From the NCBI GenBank assembly GCA_963830485.1, contig CAWHNE010000022.1, forward strand, positions 145,880 to 209,879: a DNA stretch of 64,000 bases, given 5' to 3'. Source of the stretch: CAIWHR01 sp963830485 (GTDB lineage Bacteria; Pseudomonadota; Gammaproteobacteria; Burkholderiales; Casimicrobiaceae). The translations under genes were made by a program, and so were the position numbers. The notes beneath the pieces are model-generated. The model ran no database searches and was not told the origin of the DNA. It saw nothing but the letters and a program-made list of their open reading frames with translations. Numbering within the stretch: the stretch's first letter is position 1; each line of letters starts with the position of its first letter. Positions 41,947 through 52,430 of this stretch are shown in pieces.

Positions 41947-43235
41947 CAGAGCCTCCAGACGCGCACGCCGCGAGCGTTCAGCACGGCCGCGTCGGCTTGG
42001 CACTTGACGTCGACGTAGAGCCCGCCCGGCTCGATTTTCGCCACGAAGTCGTCCACCGGGCGCCGCGCGAACTCGCGATGCGCGACCGCGGCAACCATCG
42101 CCGGCGCACGCGGCAGCGCGTCCCAGGGGACGAGCTCGACGCCGTATTCGTGGCGCGCCTCGGCGGGATCGGCGATCGGATCGTGCACGTTGACTTCCGC
42201 GCCGAACGACTGGAGTTCGCGCACGACGTCGATGACGCGCGAGTTGCGCAGGTCCGGGCAGTTCTCCTTGAACGTGAGCCCGAGCACCGTCACCGGCGCC
42301 CCCTTGACGGCAAACCCCGCCTGGATCATCTGCTTCACGGTCTCCGCGGCAATGTACTTGCCCATGCCGTCGTTGATGCGGCGCCCGGCGAGAATCACCT
42401 GCGGGTGGTAGCCGATCTTGTCCGCCTTGTGCGTCAGGTAATACGGATCGACGCCGATGCAGTGTCCGCCGACGAGCCCGGGGCGGAACGGCAGGAAGTT
42501 CCACTTGGTCCCTGCCGCCTGCAGCACCTCCATCGTGTCGATCCCGATCTTGTGGAAGATGAGCGCGAGCTCGTTCATGAGCGCGATGTTGAGGTCGCGC
42601 TGCGTGTTCTCGATCACCTTGGCCGCCTCGGCGACCTTGATGCTGCTCGCGCGGTGGACGCCTGCGGTGATGATGCTCCCGTACACGTCGGCGACCCGTT
42701 CGAGCGTTTCCGGCGTGTCGCCCGAGACGACCTTCGTGATCCGCGTCAGCGAATGCTCGCGGTCGCCGGGATTGATCCGCTCCGGCGAGTAGCCGACGAA
42801 GAAGTCGCGCTGCCACGTCATGCCCGAGTGCCGCTCGATCACCGGCACACAGATCTCCTCGGTGGCGCCGGGATACACCGTCGACTCGTACACGACGGTC
42901 GCGCCGCGCTTGAGGTGGCGTCCGACCGACTCGCTCGCGCCGAGGAGCGGTCCGAAATCGGGCTGATGCGCATCGTCGATGGGTGTCGGCACCGCGACGA
43001 TGACGAAATCGGCGTCGGCGAGCACCGCCGGGTCGGTCGAGACCCGGAGCATCGTCGCCGCGCGCAGCTCCTCCGGCGCGACTTCCCCGGTGGGATCGAT
43101 ACCCTTCCGGTACGCGTCGACCTTGGCCGCCGAGAGGTCGAAGCCGATCGTCGGATGCTTCTTGCCGAACTCCACGGCCAGCGGGAGTCCGACGTAGCCC
43201 AGACCGACGACGGCGATGGTGGTGTTCTTCTTCAC
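41946..43235 (-). CDS. UDP-N-acetylglucosamine/galactosamine 6-dehydrogenase, TviB/WbpO type
   Basis: 429 residues. NAD-binding TIAVVGLGYVGLPLAVEFG at the start, VYESTVYPGATEEICVP, KVAEAAKVIENTQRDLNIAL in the middle helix and the catalytic Cys in LVGGHCIGVDPYYLTHKA near 262, then GLTFKENCPDLRNSRVIDVV. The layout matches nucleotide-sugar dehydrogenases of the Vi-antigen TviB/WbpO branch, which oxidise UDP-HexNAc to the uronic acid with two NAD+. First gene of the coupled pair with the 4-epimerase; it lies 76 bp downstream of prsT. Confidence 0.93.
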   Translation of the reverse strand: MKKNTTIAVVGLGYVGLPLAVEFGKKHPTIGFDLSAAKVDAYRKGIDPTGEVAPEELRAATMLRVSTDPAVLADADFVIVAVPTPIDDAHQPDFGPLLGASESVGRHLKRGATVVYESTVYPGATEEICVPVIERHSGMTWQRDFFVGYSPERINPGDREHSLTRITKVVSGDTPETLERVADVYGSIITAGVHRASSIKVAEAAKVIENTQRDLNIALMNELALIFHKIGIDTMEVLQAAGTKWNFLPFRPGLVGGHCIGVDPYYLTHKADKIGYHPQVILAGRRINDGMGKYIAAETVKQMIQAGFAVKGAPVTVLGLTFKENCPDLRNSRVIDVVRELQSFGAEVNVHDPIADPAEARHEYGVELVPWDALPRAPAMVAAVAHREFARRPVDDFVAKIEPGGLYVDVKCQADAAVLNARGVRVWRL

Positions 43236-43311
43236 TGTACGCTTTCCGGAATCAAGGGGTCACCGCCGCGGTCGGAGCCCGCCGCGCGGCGCGAAACGGG
43301 AGCCCTTCTGT

Positions 43312-46086
43312 TCAGAGCTCCTTCAGCATCTGCTGCGCTTCCGCGCGCGCCGGCGACGGCTTCGTCAGGACCGCGACCGCCTCGAGCTCGGTCTTGGCGC
43401 CCACCTTGTCGCCGGACTTGAGCAGCGCCTTCGCGAAGTGGAGCCGGATGTCGGCGTCCTGCGGCGAGAGTCCGCTCGCCGTCCTGAGAAGCTCGATCCC
43501 GCGCGCGTTCTTCCCCTGCGCGACGAGGATCCAGCCCTGTGTGTCCATGACCGCGGGCGCGTACGGCGCGAGGCTGGCTGCCCGCTCCGCATACTCGAGC
43601 GCCTTGGGATCGCCAAGCTCGTTCAGTGCCCACGCGAGGTTGTTGAGCGTCACGATGCTGTCGGGCTCTGCCTCGAGCGCCGCCCGCAGATGCGTGACGG
43701 CGGTCTTGTAGTCCTTGGCGACCAGCGCCTGCTGGCCCTGCAGCGAGCGCAGCACGACGTCCTTCGGATTCTCCTTCTGCCAGCGCTGGGCCATCACCGT
43801 CGCCTGGTCCTGCCGGCCCGCCGCCTGCAGCGAGGAGTAGAGGCTCACCGCAAGGAGCGGCAGCGGCTCGCGCGCGAGCGCCTCGCGGTACGCCTTGGCC
43901 GCGTCCGGCGCCTTCTTCTGGTTCATGAGCAGGTTGCCTTCGAGCGCGTAGCCCGCCGCCCGCGTCGGCATTTCCTTCTGCAGCCTCCGCGCCTCGGCGA
44001 GGCCCGCATCCACGCGTCCGGAAACGAGGTAGACGCCGGAGAGTGCGAGCCACGAACTGGGGAGCCCCGGCTGCAGCGCGATGGCCTTCCTGAGCGTGGC
44101 GATCGACGCGTCGTAATCCTTGAGGGTCGCCTGGACCCCGGCGAGACGCAGGAGCGGAAGCGGATTCTCGGGCTGGAGCTTCACCGCGCGCGCCATCGTC
44201 TCCAGCGCCTGGTTGTTCTCGCCGGCGGCCTGTTGCGCGCTCCCCAGGATGTCGAGGAGCTGCAGATTGTCGGGGATCGCGCTGTTCGCCGCCTGCGCGG
44301 CCGCAAGCGCGCCCTTGGCGTCTCGCTGCTGCGCGTAGTAATTGATGAGCGCGAACCGCGCGCGCACGGAGCTCGGGTTGGCGTTGATGGCACGCTCGAT
44401 CGACGCCTTCACCTCCGCCGTCGGCGCCCGAGTCGCTCCGAGCAGGCTCGCGATCGCGAGCAGCGCTTGCTCGTTGCGCGGATCCTTGGCGAGGATCCGT
44501 TCGTAGCCCTTGCGCGCGGCGTCCGGGTTGCGCTGGACGAGGTCGAGTTGCGCGAGGTTGTACGCCGCGGCGACGTAGCCGGGATCGAGCTTCAGCGCCT
44601 GATCGAAGCTCGCGCGCGCGGCCGCGTAATCGCGCTGGCTCGAGTACACGACGCCCTTCACGTTCCACGCGAGGGGATTCGACGGCTGCTTCTTCACGAA
44701 CGCGTCCGCCGCGGCCAACGCTTTGTCCGCCTCGTGCCGGCGCAGATGCGTACTGACGAGCGCCAGGTCCGCGGCGGACAGCGAGGGATTGGCGCCGGCG
44801 ATGTTCTCGAGCTCCCGGAGCGCCTGCTCCGCGTCGCCACCGGCCGCGAGCCTGACTTGCGCGAGACGGACGCGGCTCGCAGCGTTGCCCTTGTCGAGGG
44901 CGCTCGCGCGCTCGTAGAGTTCCGCGGCCTTGGTCGGGTTGTTCGCCGCGAGCTGGATTTCCGCGGCGGCGCGGAGCAGCGTCGGATCGTCCGGCGCCTT
45001 CTGGAGCGCAGGCTCGAGGACCTCGACCGCTTGCGCCGTGCGCCCGCTGCGCAGGTAGGTCGCGGCGAGCATGCGGCGCGCGTTCGTGTTCCCGGGCACT
45101 TTTGCGACGACCGTGCGCAGCGACTCCTCCGCCGCACCGTAGGAGCCGAGGGCGTAGCTGACGAGCCCCGAGAGATAGATCGCGGGAACGTGCTCCGGCG
45201 CGGTGCTCAGTGCCGCCTGAACCGCCTCCCGCGCCGCCGGCATGTCGCCGCGCGCATAGGCGATCAGCGCCTCGCCATAGCGCACCCGCGGGTCCTGCGG
45301 CATCGCCTTCTTCGCCGGCTCGAGCGCCGCGACCGCGCGATCGGGCTGGCCTGCGGCGGCGAGGACCGAGACCAGCGTGAAGCGCGCGATGAGGAGATCG
45401 GGCTTCACCTCCAGCGCGCGCTCGAGCGTCTTGATGGCGTCGTCGCGGCGGTTCTGCGCGAGCTCCAGCTCCGCCTTGAGCAGAAGCGCCGTCACGTCGT
45501 TGGGCGCTGCGGCAAGGGCGGCGTTGACCTGCGTCATCGCCGTCTGCAAATCGTTGTCGGCGGCGGCGACCTGCGCCTGCGCGACCATCGCCCGCGGGTC
45601 GCCCGGCTTCGCGGCGAGGGCCGCGTCGATCGCTGCGCGCGCTTCCTTCCTCTCGCCAAGCCCGAGCCGCGCGAGGCCGATCGCGGTCATCACCTCGGCC
45701 TTCGCCTGCGGGCTCGTGAAGGTCCGGTCGGCGAGTTCCGCGACGACCTTGCGGTATTCCCCCTGCTGCAACAGCGCGCGTGCGAGCACGGGGTAGGCCT
45801 CGTCGGGCGCGTAGCCGAGTTGGAGCGCCTTGCGCGCCTCGGTCTCCGCGCCGACCGCATCGCCGGTCTCCTGCAGGGACTTCGCGAGCAGGAACCGCGC
45901 TTCCGGATTCTCCGGCGCGGTCTGGAGCGCGTTCTTGAGCTCGATGACAGCCGCGCGGGCGTCGCCCTTCGCGAGGTACGACTTCGCCGACGCGATAAGC
46001 GATGCCGGGTCGTTGCGGCCGCACGCGGCGAGCGCGACGGCGAGCGCTAAGGTCGTGACGATGCGGGCGAGGCCTCGAATGTTCAT
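43312..46086 (-). CDS. prsT: XrtA/PEP-CTERM system TPR-repeat lipoprotein PrsT
   Basis: 924 residues from ATG 46086. Lipoprotein signal with lipobox LAAC near residue 20, then about twenty tetratricopeptide repeats throughout (e.g. GDARAAVIELKNALQTAP, DPGYVAAAYNLAQLDLVQRN, DSIVTLNNLAWALNEL). Length, lipid anchor and unbroken TPRs match PrsT, a marker of exosortase A loci. The role is thought to be outer-membrane-side support for EPS assembly or export, not proven. Just downstream of prsR with 46 bp between, so probably one transcript. Confidence 0.93.
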   Translation of the reverse strand: MNIRGLARIVTTLALAVALAACGRNDPASLIASAKSYLAKGDARAAVIELKNALQTAPENPEARFLLAKSLQETGDAVGAETEARKALQLGYAPDEAYPVLARALLQQGEYRKVVAELADRTFTSPQAKAEVMTAIGLARLGLGERKEARAAIDAALAAKPGDPRAMVAQAQVAAADNDLQTAMTQVNAALAAAPNDVTALLLKAELELAQNRRDDAIKTLERALEVKPDLLIARFTLVSVLAAAGQPDRAVAALEPAKKAMPQDPRVRYGEALIAYARGDMPAAREAVQAALSTAPEHVPAIYLSGLVSYALGSYGAAEESLRTVVAKVPGNTNARRMLAATYLRSGRTAQAVEVLEPALQKAPDDPTLLRAAAEIQLAANNPTKAAELYERASALDKGNAASRVRLAQVRLAAGGDAEQALRELENIAGANPSLSAADLALVSTHLRRHEADKALAAADAFVKKQPSNPLAWNVKGVVYSSQRDYAAARASFDQALKLDPGYVAAAYNLAQLDLVQRNPDAARKGYERILAKDPRNEQALLAIASLLGATRAPTAEVKASIERAINANPSSVRARFALINYYAQQRDAKGALAAAQAANSAIPDNLQLLDILGSAQQAAGENNQALETMARAVKLQPENPLPLLRLAGVQATLKDYDASIATLRKAIALQPGLPSSWLALSGVYLVSGRVDAGLAEARRLQKEMPTRAAGYALEGNLLMNQKKAPDAAKAYREALAREPLPLLAVSLYSSLQAAGRQDQATVMAQRWQKENPKDVVLRSLQGQQALVAKDYKTAVTHLRAALEAEPDSIVTLNNLAWALNELGDPKALEYAERAASLAPYAPAVMDTQGWILVAQGKNARGIELLRTASGLSPQDADIRLHFAKALLKSGDKVGAKTELEAVAVLTKPSPARAEAQQMLKEL

Positions 46087-46132
46087 GATGTCGTGCTTTC
46101 GGTGAGAACGGGGATGGGGTTGCAGGCGCAGC

Positions 46133-47485
46133 CTATTTGAGGCCGAACCGGTGCATGAGATCGTAGAGCGTCGGCCGGCTGACACCCAGGAGCTCGGCGG
46201 CCTTGCTCAGATTGCCGTTCACCCGCCCCAGCACCCGGAGCACGGCGCCCCGCTCGGCCTCCTCGCGGATCTGCCGGAGGTTGAGCGCCGGATTCTCCTT
46301 ATCGCTGGCCGCGAGGCCGACGTCGGCCGCCTTGATCGTCAGGCCGTCGGCCATGATCACCGCGCGCTTGATCACGTTCTCGAGCTCACGGACGTTGCCC
46401 GGCCACGCATGCGCCTCGATCGCGGCGATCGCGTCGGGCAGGATCGACATCGCGCCTCGGCGCTGCTCGGTGGCGAACTTGCGCACGAACGCATGGGCGA
46501 GCAACGCGGCGTCGCCCTGGCGGTCGCGCAACGGCGGGATCGCGACGACGATCTCGGCCAGTCGATAGTAGAGGTCCTCACGGAACCGGCCCGCCACGAT
46601 CTGGTCCTTCAGGCTCTGGTGCGTCGCGCAGACGATCCGCACGTCGACCGGAATCTCCTGCCGGCCGCCGACCCGCTCGATGACGCGCTCCTGCAGGAAG
46701 CGCAGCAGCTTGACCTGCAGCGAGACGGGCAGGTCGCCGATCTCGTCCAGGAACAGCGTCCCGCCGTGCGCGGTCTCGATCTTGCCGATCGTCTGCTTCG
46801 CCGCGCCGGTGTAGGCGCCCTTCTCGTAGCCGAAGAGCTCGCTTTCGAGCAGGTTCTCGGGGATCGCCGCACAGTTGATCGCGACGAAGCGCCGCGCGTG
46901 CCGCGGCGAGAGTTCATGGAGCGCGCGCGCGAGGAGCTCCTTGCCGGTGCCGGACTCGCCCAGGATCAGCACCGTCGCCGACGTCGGCGCGACCTTCTCG
47001 ATGGTGCGGCAGATCCGCTGCATCTCCGGATCGCGCGTCACGATGCCCGACATCGCCGGCGCCTGCTGCGCGACCTGCAGGCGCCGGTTCTCCTCCTGCA
47101 GCTCGTGCACGCGAAACGCGCGCTCGACCGCCCAGGTGAGAAGCTCCGGCTCGAACGGCTTCGTGCAGAAGTCGTGCGCACCGAGGGCGATCGCCTTGAC
47201 CGCGTTCGCACGGTCGTTCTGTCCGGTGAGCACGATGACCTTGGTTTCGGGCGCGAGCGAGTGGATCTCCTCGAGCAGCGCGAGTCCCTCGCCGGCGTCG
47301 TCCGGACGCGGCGGCAGTCCGAGGTCCATGGTGACGACCGCCGGCTCGTATCGTCGCAGCTGCACGATCGCGCTCTCGCGGTCGGTGGCGACGATCGTCT
47401 CGTAGCCGTCGAACGCCCATTGCATCTGCTTCTGCAGCGCCGGGTCGTCCTCGACGATCAGGAGCGGCTTGCGCGTCTCGTTCAC
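46133..47485 (-). CDS. prsR: XrtA/PEP-CTERM sigma54-dependent response regulator PrsR
   Basis: 450 residues from GTG 47485, preceded by GGGGG. Receiver domain (about 1-125) with LLIVEDDPALQ, phosphoacceptor Asp in VVTMDLGLPP and the Lys in CTKPFEPE; AAA+ sigma54-interaction domain (about 140-375) with Walker A LILGESGTGKE, the GAFTGA loop in the GAYTGA variant, and Walker B GTLFLDEIGD; Fis-type helix-turn-helix GNLSKAAELLGVSRPTLYD at the end. It activates sigma54 promoters of the EPS/PEP-CTERM regulon after phosphorylation by PrsK. The partner kinase gene lies directly upstream but is broken in this sequence. Confidence 0.95.
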   Translation of the reverse strand: MNETRKPLLIVEDDPALQKQMQWAFDGYETIVATDRESAIVQLRRYEPAVVTMDLGLPPRPDDAGEGLALLEEIHSLAPETKVIVLTGQNDRANAVKAIALGAHDFCTKPFEPELLTWAVERAFRVHELQEENRRLQVAQQAPAMSGIVTRDPEMQRICRTIEKVAPTSATVLILGESGTGKELLARALHELSPRHARRFVAINCAAIPENLLESELFGYEKGAYTGAAKQTIGKIETAHGGTLFLDEIGDLPVSLQVKLLRFLQERVIERVGGRQEIPVDVRIVCATHQSLKDQIVAGRFREDLYYRLAEIVVAIPPLRDRQGDAALLAHAFVRKFATEQRRGAMSILPDAIAAIEAHAWPGNVRELENVIKRAVIMADGLTIKAADVGLAASDKENPALNLRQIREEAERGAVLRVLGRVNGNLSKAAELLGVSRPTLYDLMHRFGLK

Positions 47486-47499
47486 AGAACCCCCACGCT

Positions 47500-47670
47500 T
47501 GCGGCTCTCGCCGCTGCGCTGCCCCCGAGGGGGCGTTGTTCGCGGCCTCCGCGCCGCCGATGACTTCGCGTTGCCCGCGAGGTCGGCCACCACCCGCGCT
47601 CGCAGACGCGCCCTTCGGGCCTTGGCTTCGCCCTGCTCGCGCGAGCGTCCTTGGGACGGCCCGGCGGCGC
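47500..47670. repeat. Dispersed intergenic repeat, copy 2
   Basis: Between prsK and prsR. Contains GACGCGCCCTTCGGGCCTTG at 47605-47624, nearly the same as 23021-23040 and the inverted copy at 27741-27768. It begins at the prsK stop codon, GTGAGCGCCGCCGGGCCGTC when read on the minus strand, a string I know from intergenic repeats of Burkholderiales. Confidence 0.5.
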
Positions 47671-49794
47671 TCACGCCACGTCCTTCCATGCCTTCGCCGG
47701 CGCATCCGCGTCATCGCCCGCGGGCAGCAGCACGCGGACGCGCGTGCCCGCGCCCGGGGCGCTGTCGACCGCGATCTGGCCGCCGATCCCCGCGAGGTAC
47801 TGCGAGCTCTCGTAGACGCCGATGCCCATGCCCGCGGGCTTCGTCGTCGCGAACGGCTTGAATAGTTTATCGCGGACGAACTCCGGGCTCATGCCCGGCG
47901 CCCGTGTCGGCGACCTCGATCGCGGCGAAGCGGCCGTCGCGGGCGAGGCGCACCGTCACCCGGCCGCCGTCCGCGGTCGCGTCGAGCGCGTTCTGCACGA
48001 GGTGCCCGATCACGTGCTCGAGCCGCTCCTCGTGCCCGATCGCGTGGACGCCCGGCGCGAGATCGAGCTCGATGCGGCCGTCCGCGCCCGGCCTTGGCCG
48101 CGCAGACGCGGCGCACGAGCGGCGCGAGCTCGGTCGGCCGCGGCTTGTCGATGGGCGTCGTGCCGAGGCGCAGCTGCAGCATCAGCTGGTTCATCCGCTC
48201 CACGACGTGCGCGACCGTCGCCAGCATGTCGCGCTGGAACTCGGGATTGTCGCGATGGCGCTCGGCGTTCCTCAGCATCAGCGAGAGCTGCGCGACGAGG
48301 TTCTTCAAGTCGTGGACGACGAACGCCGACATCCGGTTGAACGCGTCGAACTTGCGCGCCTCGAGCAGCGCTTCGGTCGCCCGGATCTGACCCAGGTAGC
48401 TCGCCGCCTGCCGGCTCGCGGTCTTGAGCAGGTCGCGCACCTCCCAGTTGACGTCGATCGCGGCGCGCGGCGTCGCGAGCACGACGAAGCCGATGAGCTC
48501 GGTGCCGGAGATCAGCGGGACGACGAGCCAGGCCGCGGGATGGCGGCGAGCCATTCGGGAAGCGCGAGGCCCGGGATAGCGCGCCGGTTCGGTACGGCAT
48601 TCGTCGACGTGGACGATCCACGCGGTCTGCTCGAGGAACCGGGCGAGCGATCCGTCGGCCGGCTCGACGCCGTCGACGGCCGCCATGTTCCACCGCGACG
48701 CGGGCCGGAAGATCGCGTGCTCGTCGCGCAGCCAGAGCGCGCCGCCCGGGCTCTCGACCAGAGTCGGCGAGCGCCTTGACGCTGTTGACCTCGACGCCGT
48801 GGAGCGAGCTCTCCGCCGAGAGCGTGCGCGTGAAGCGCAGCCATTCGTCGCGATAGTCGTAGCGGTAGGAGAAGAAATGCTTGCTGACGAAGACCTTGAG
48901 CTTCGAGCGGAATCGGCCCGACGAGGCGACGAGCACCAGCGAACAGGGACGCGGCGAACAGCGAGCTCGATCTGCAGCGCCCGGCCCCAGTCGCCGCCGA
49001 GGAAGCGGATGATGTAGCCGGCCGCCGCCACGCGCGAGCACGAACATGCCCGAGACGAGCAGCGCGGTCGAGTGGAAGACCACGCCGCGCGACATGTGCA
49101 TCTCGATCGTCCAGGCGGGGTTGCGCGCGGTCGACATCGCGACGAACGGAATGACGAGCAGGTTGGCGACGCCGCGCGCGACCCAGATGTCCGGATCGAG
49201 CTGGCCGAACAGCATCGCGTCGGCGTGGAAGAAGAGGTCGTAGGCGAACAGGCCGGCGAGCCCGACGCACAGCGGCTTGATGCTCCACCGCGCCTGCGGG
49301 TGCGCCCGGCGCAGCAGCTGCTCGACCAGGATCAGCCCGACGACGGCGAGCCCGAGGCGCAGCCCGAATTCGAGCTTGCGCGCCTGCGCACCCAGCTGCT
49401 GCGCGAGCGGCGAGCCCTCCGACAGCGCGATGCTCGCGAGGAGCGCGACGACGATCAGCACGACCACCGAGCGCGGCGTGCGCGTGCCGCGGCGCTCGGA
49501 AGGATCGCTCGCCGGGCGTTCCTTCGAGCAGGCTCGCGAGGAACGCGAACCAGCACCCGTAGCGGAGCGCGTCGAGCGCGTTCGACGCGAGCCAGGCCGT
49601 CGGCACCGGCGCGGTCACCGATCGCCATGCCGGCGACCGCCCACGCCGCGGTCGCGAGTACGGCCGCGAGCAGCAGCGTCGCGCGCGGGCTCCGGCGCCA
49701 TCCGAGGGCGAGCGCGGAGCGCGAACGCGACGTATCCGGCCGCGGCGAGGCCGTAGCTCCAGAGGGCGGCGGTGGCGAGGGCGCTTCCGGTCAC
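47671..49794 (-). pseudogene. prsK: XrtA/PEP-CTERM histidine kinase PrsK, multiply frameshifted
   Basis: Pieces in three frames together make an entire PrsK: N-terminal multi-pass membrane region (ALWSYGLAAAGYVAFALR; WFAFLASLLEGTP; LGLAVVGLILVEQLLRRAHP; GLAGLFAYDLFFHADAMLFG), a linker with KVFVSKHFFSYRYDYRDEWL, a GAF-like part (LWLRDEHAIFRPASRWNMAA), the kinase H-box FVVHDLKNLVAQLSLML, N-box HLVQNALDATADGG and the G-boxes EVADTGAG and GMGIGVYESSQYLAGIGGQ. About eleven frame changes are needed over 2.1 kb. Either the gene is decayed or this stretch was badly assembled. It normally phosphorylates PrsR. Confidence 0.85.
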
Positions 49795-49949
49795 GGGGGA
49801 CGTCGGTGGTTGCGAAGCGGAGACTCTATCCCGACTTCGGGCCCCCGGGGAAACCCAGGCACCCGCGGCTGCGAGGCCTCCGCGCGAGCGGGTGGCCGGG
49901 GCGACGACGCCACGGTCGGCCGGCCGGACCGACCGCGCGGACGCGTCCG

Positions 49950-51333
49950 CTAGCGCGCGCCCTCCGCGAGGAGGACGACCCGCACCGTCTCGAGCAGGAT
50001 CAGGAGATCGAGGGCCAGCGTGTGGTTCTTCACGTAGTAGAGGTCGTATTCGAGCTTGCGCATCGATTGCTCGACCGTCGCACCGTAGGAGTAGCGCACC
50101 TGCGCCCAACCCGTGATTCCCGGCTTCACGCTGTGACGAACCGCATAGAACGGGATCTGCTCGGCGAGCATCTTCACGAAGACCGGCCGCTCGGGACGCG
50201 GCCCGACGAAGCTCATCTCGCCCTGCAGCACGTTGACGAGCTGCGGCAGCTCGTCGATCCGGCTGTTGCGCAGGAAGCGCCCTATCCACGTGACGCGATC
50301 GTCGTCGACGGCCGCCCACGCGGCATTCCCGTCCTTCTCGGCGTCCTTGCGCATGCTGCGGAACTTGAGGAGCGAGAACGTCCGCCCGTGCAGTCCGACG
50401 CGCTCCTGCCGGTAGATCACCGGCAGGCCGCTCTCCAGGGCGATCCAGAGCGCCGCCACCACGATCACGGGCGACGTGACGACGAGCAGCGAGGTCGCGA
50501 CGACGAGGTCGAACGTCCGCTTGACGAAGCCGCGCAGCCACGTCTGGCGGAAGCCGTTGCCGTAGATGAGCCAGCTCGCCTTCAGCGATTCGATCGGCAC
50601 CTGGCTGTGCACGCGCTCGAAGAACCGGGCGAGGTCGGTGACCTGGACGCCGTTCAGCCGGCACTCGAGCAGCGACCGCAGCGGAAGCACGCCGCCGCGC
50701 TGCTGGCGGACGGCGACGATGATCTCGTTGACGCGCAGCCGCCGCACCGTGTCCTCGAGCGCGCCGACGCGCGCGATCACGCGGTTGGGTGACACCGTCA
50801 TCTGCTCGACCTTCTCGAGCGCGTAGAAGCCGACGAGATCGAGTCCCGGCGGGTCCGCCGTCGCGAGCGACGCCTCGACGACGCGCGCCTCGGGCCCGGT
50901 CCCGAGCACCAGCACGCGGCGCGGGAGCAGCCGGCGCACGATCGGCGATACGATCGCGTGACGCACGACGACGAGCCCGATGAAGGCGAGCACGACCACC
51001 TCGCGCAGCGTGCTATTGAACTCGTTGCCGCCCGGCAGCACGCGCGCGAGCAGGTACGCAACGAGAGACGCCGATCACGAGTGCCAGGAACACGCGCGTC
51101 ACCTGGGCGCCGAACGGGATCCTCGCGTCCCGCCGGTAGAGCCCGAACGCGCCGTTCAGGCCGACGATCAGCACGGCGAACGCGAGCGCGGGCGCTGCGG
51201 CATGCGAGACGGGATCCTGCACGTGCCCGTCGAGTCGGAGCGCCAGCATCACGGCGACGAAGAGCCAGAGACCCTCGGCGCCGAGCTGGAACAGCGTGGC
51301 GCCGGGAATGTGGCGGTTGAAGACGCCGGTCAT
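49950..51333 (-). pseudogene. XrtA-associated sugar transferase (EpsB_2-type), one frameshift
   Basis: From ATG 51333 (MTGVFNRHIPGATLFQLG) the first frame carries three TM helices, then loses frame near 51067, in a GAGAGA string where one extra base would explain it. The rest continues in another frame from LARVLPGGNEFNS: CoA-binding-like domain (VRRLLPRRVLVLGTGPEARV), one TM near VVATSLLVVTSPVIVVAALW and the initiating glycosylphosphotransferase core IYRQERVGLHGRTFSLLKFR, SRIDELPQLVNVL, GPRPERPVF. It should attach the first sugar-phosphate to undecaprenyl phosphate. Probably expressed upstream of prsK. Confidence 0.88.
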
Positions 51334-52430
51334 GCCGCGTCCACCCCCGCCCGGTGGCCGCAGGCCTGCGGCGAGCGCGACGCACGCCGAACCGCGTGCC
51401 ACCTACCCCTTGCCTCGGTCAAGCTGCTCACCTCGCGCATCCGTTGTTCTTTTCCCACCGAAGAAATACGGACGGAAGGGCTAACGCTCGCCTTGTCGGG
51501 CGACCGTGCAACCCCTCCCCACCGCTTTTCTCGGCTTGTTTTGTTCGTTAGCGCGTCCGGTCCTCCACCGAACCGGACGGGTGACATGCCTGCTACGCGG
51601 CGGCACGCAGCGTCGTGCCACCGCTGGCTCCGGACGCGCAAGACGCTGCACGCCCGACGCCTTTCGTTACCGGCTCTTTGTCCCGCGGTCCGCGACGTTC
51701 CCAGGGCGGACCGGATGCCGGCAATCGTCCCAAATTCACGCACGCGAGCACTCCGCTGGCCCTCCCGGTCAAATGTCCGGGTTTTCGCTGCGGCGCCGTC
51801 CCGCATGAACAACCTGTACACCACGTTCCTCTCGTCTCGAACCGTCATAGAACGGAATGAGACGCTGTATTGCAGCCCCGTTTCGGTGCGCAACCGCACA
51901 CGGGCCGGGGAAGTCGCATGCTATGACGATGTCGTCGTGCTTGGCAATGGGAAGCGCGAAATCTCCGCAATATTCACGCCGCGTCCCGACGAACGGTCAC
52001 TTTGCCCCGAATGACGTACCGCGCCGTAATGATTGCTCACGATGATCCCATCGCGTCTACGCTTAACGGACTGCGACCTATTGCCACACCGCGACCACGC
52101 GACGCGCGTCGGCGCAGGCGCGACGGCATCGTCCGGCACGCAGGAGCCCCGGGAGCACGAGGAGGAAGGATAGGAACGCCCGCCGCCGCGCGTCGGTGGG
52201 GCTGTCGAACGCGCCGACGACCCAGAAAGCGGACAAGCAAGGCCTCCGCGATGCCCTTCTTCGAGCAAACCGCGGGCGGCGGCCAAGAGACGGCGCTTCA
52301 CCTCCGATTCTTGCGATCGACTCCGCCTGCACCGAAACTCGCCCACTGATCGACCGACGGCGGCAAATTGCCGAGTACCCGCGGGATCTACGGGAAGGCG
52401 GGCCGGGGTAGTCGCCAGCAAGAAGACACC
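51334..52430. other. Gene-poor region between divergent EPS operons
   Basis: No recognised gene. One perfect 8-bp hairpin, CGTCCGGT at 51554-51561 with ACCGGACG at 51572-51579. A small frame at 51805-52014 is listed separately. The region probably includes the promoters for the divergent transcripts; no convincing sigma54 -24/-12 pair was identified by eye. Confidence 0.4.
51805..52014 (+). CDS. Possible small protein, unknown
   Basis: 69 codons from ATG 51805. The composition is more natural than neighbouring frames (MNNLYTTFLSSRTVIERNET, later CYDDVVVLGNGKREISAIF), but no ribosome site precedes the start and no family is recognised. It may be a true small gene, a relic, or chance. Confidence 0.2.
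   Translation: MNNLYTTFLSSRTVIERNETLYCSPVSVRNRTRAGEVACYDDVVVLGNGKREISAIFTPRPDERSLCPE

Noticed and set aside
43216..46050. Plus-strand open frame of 944 codons opposite prsT
   Set aside because: Arg-rich composition with no domain; it mirrors the GC-biased third codon positions of the true TPR gene on the other strand.
51330..51899. Minus-strand 189-codon frame upstream of the sugar transferase
   Set aside because: No family resemblance and no start site; composition is typical of a non-coding GC-rich frame.
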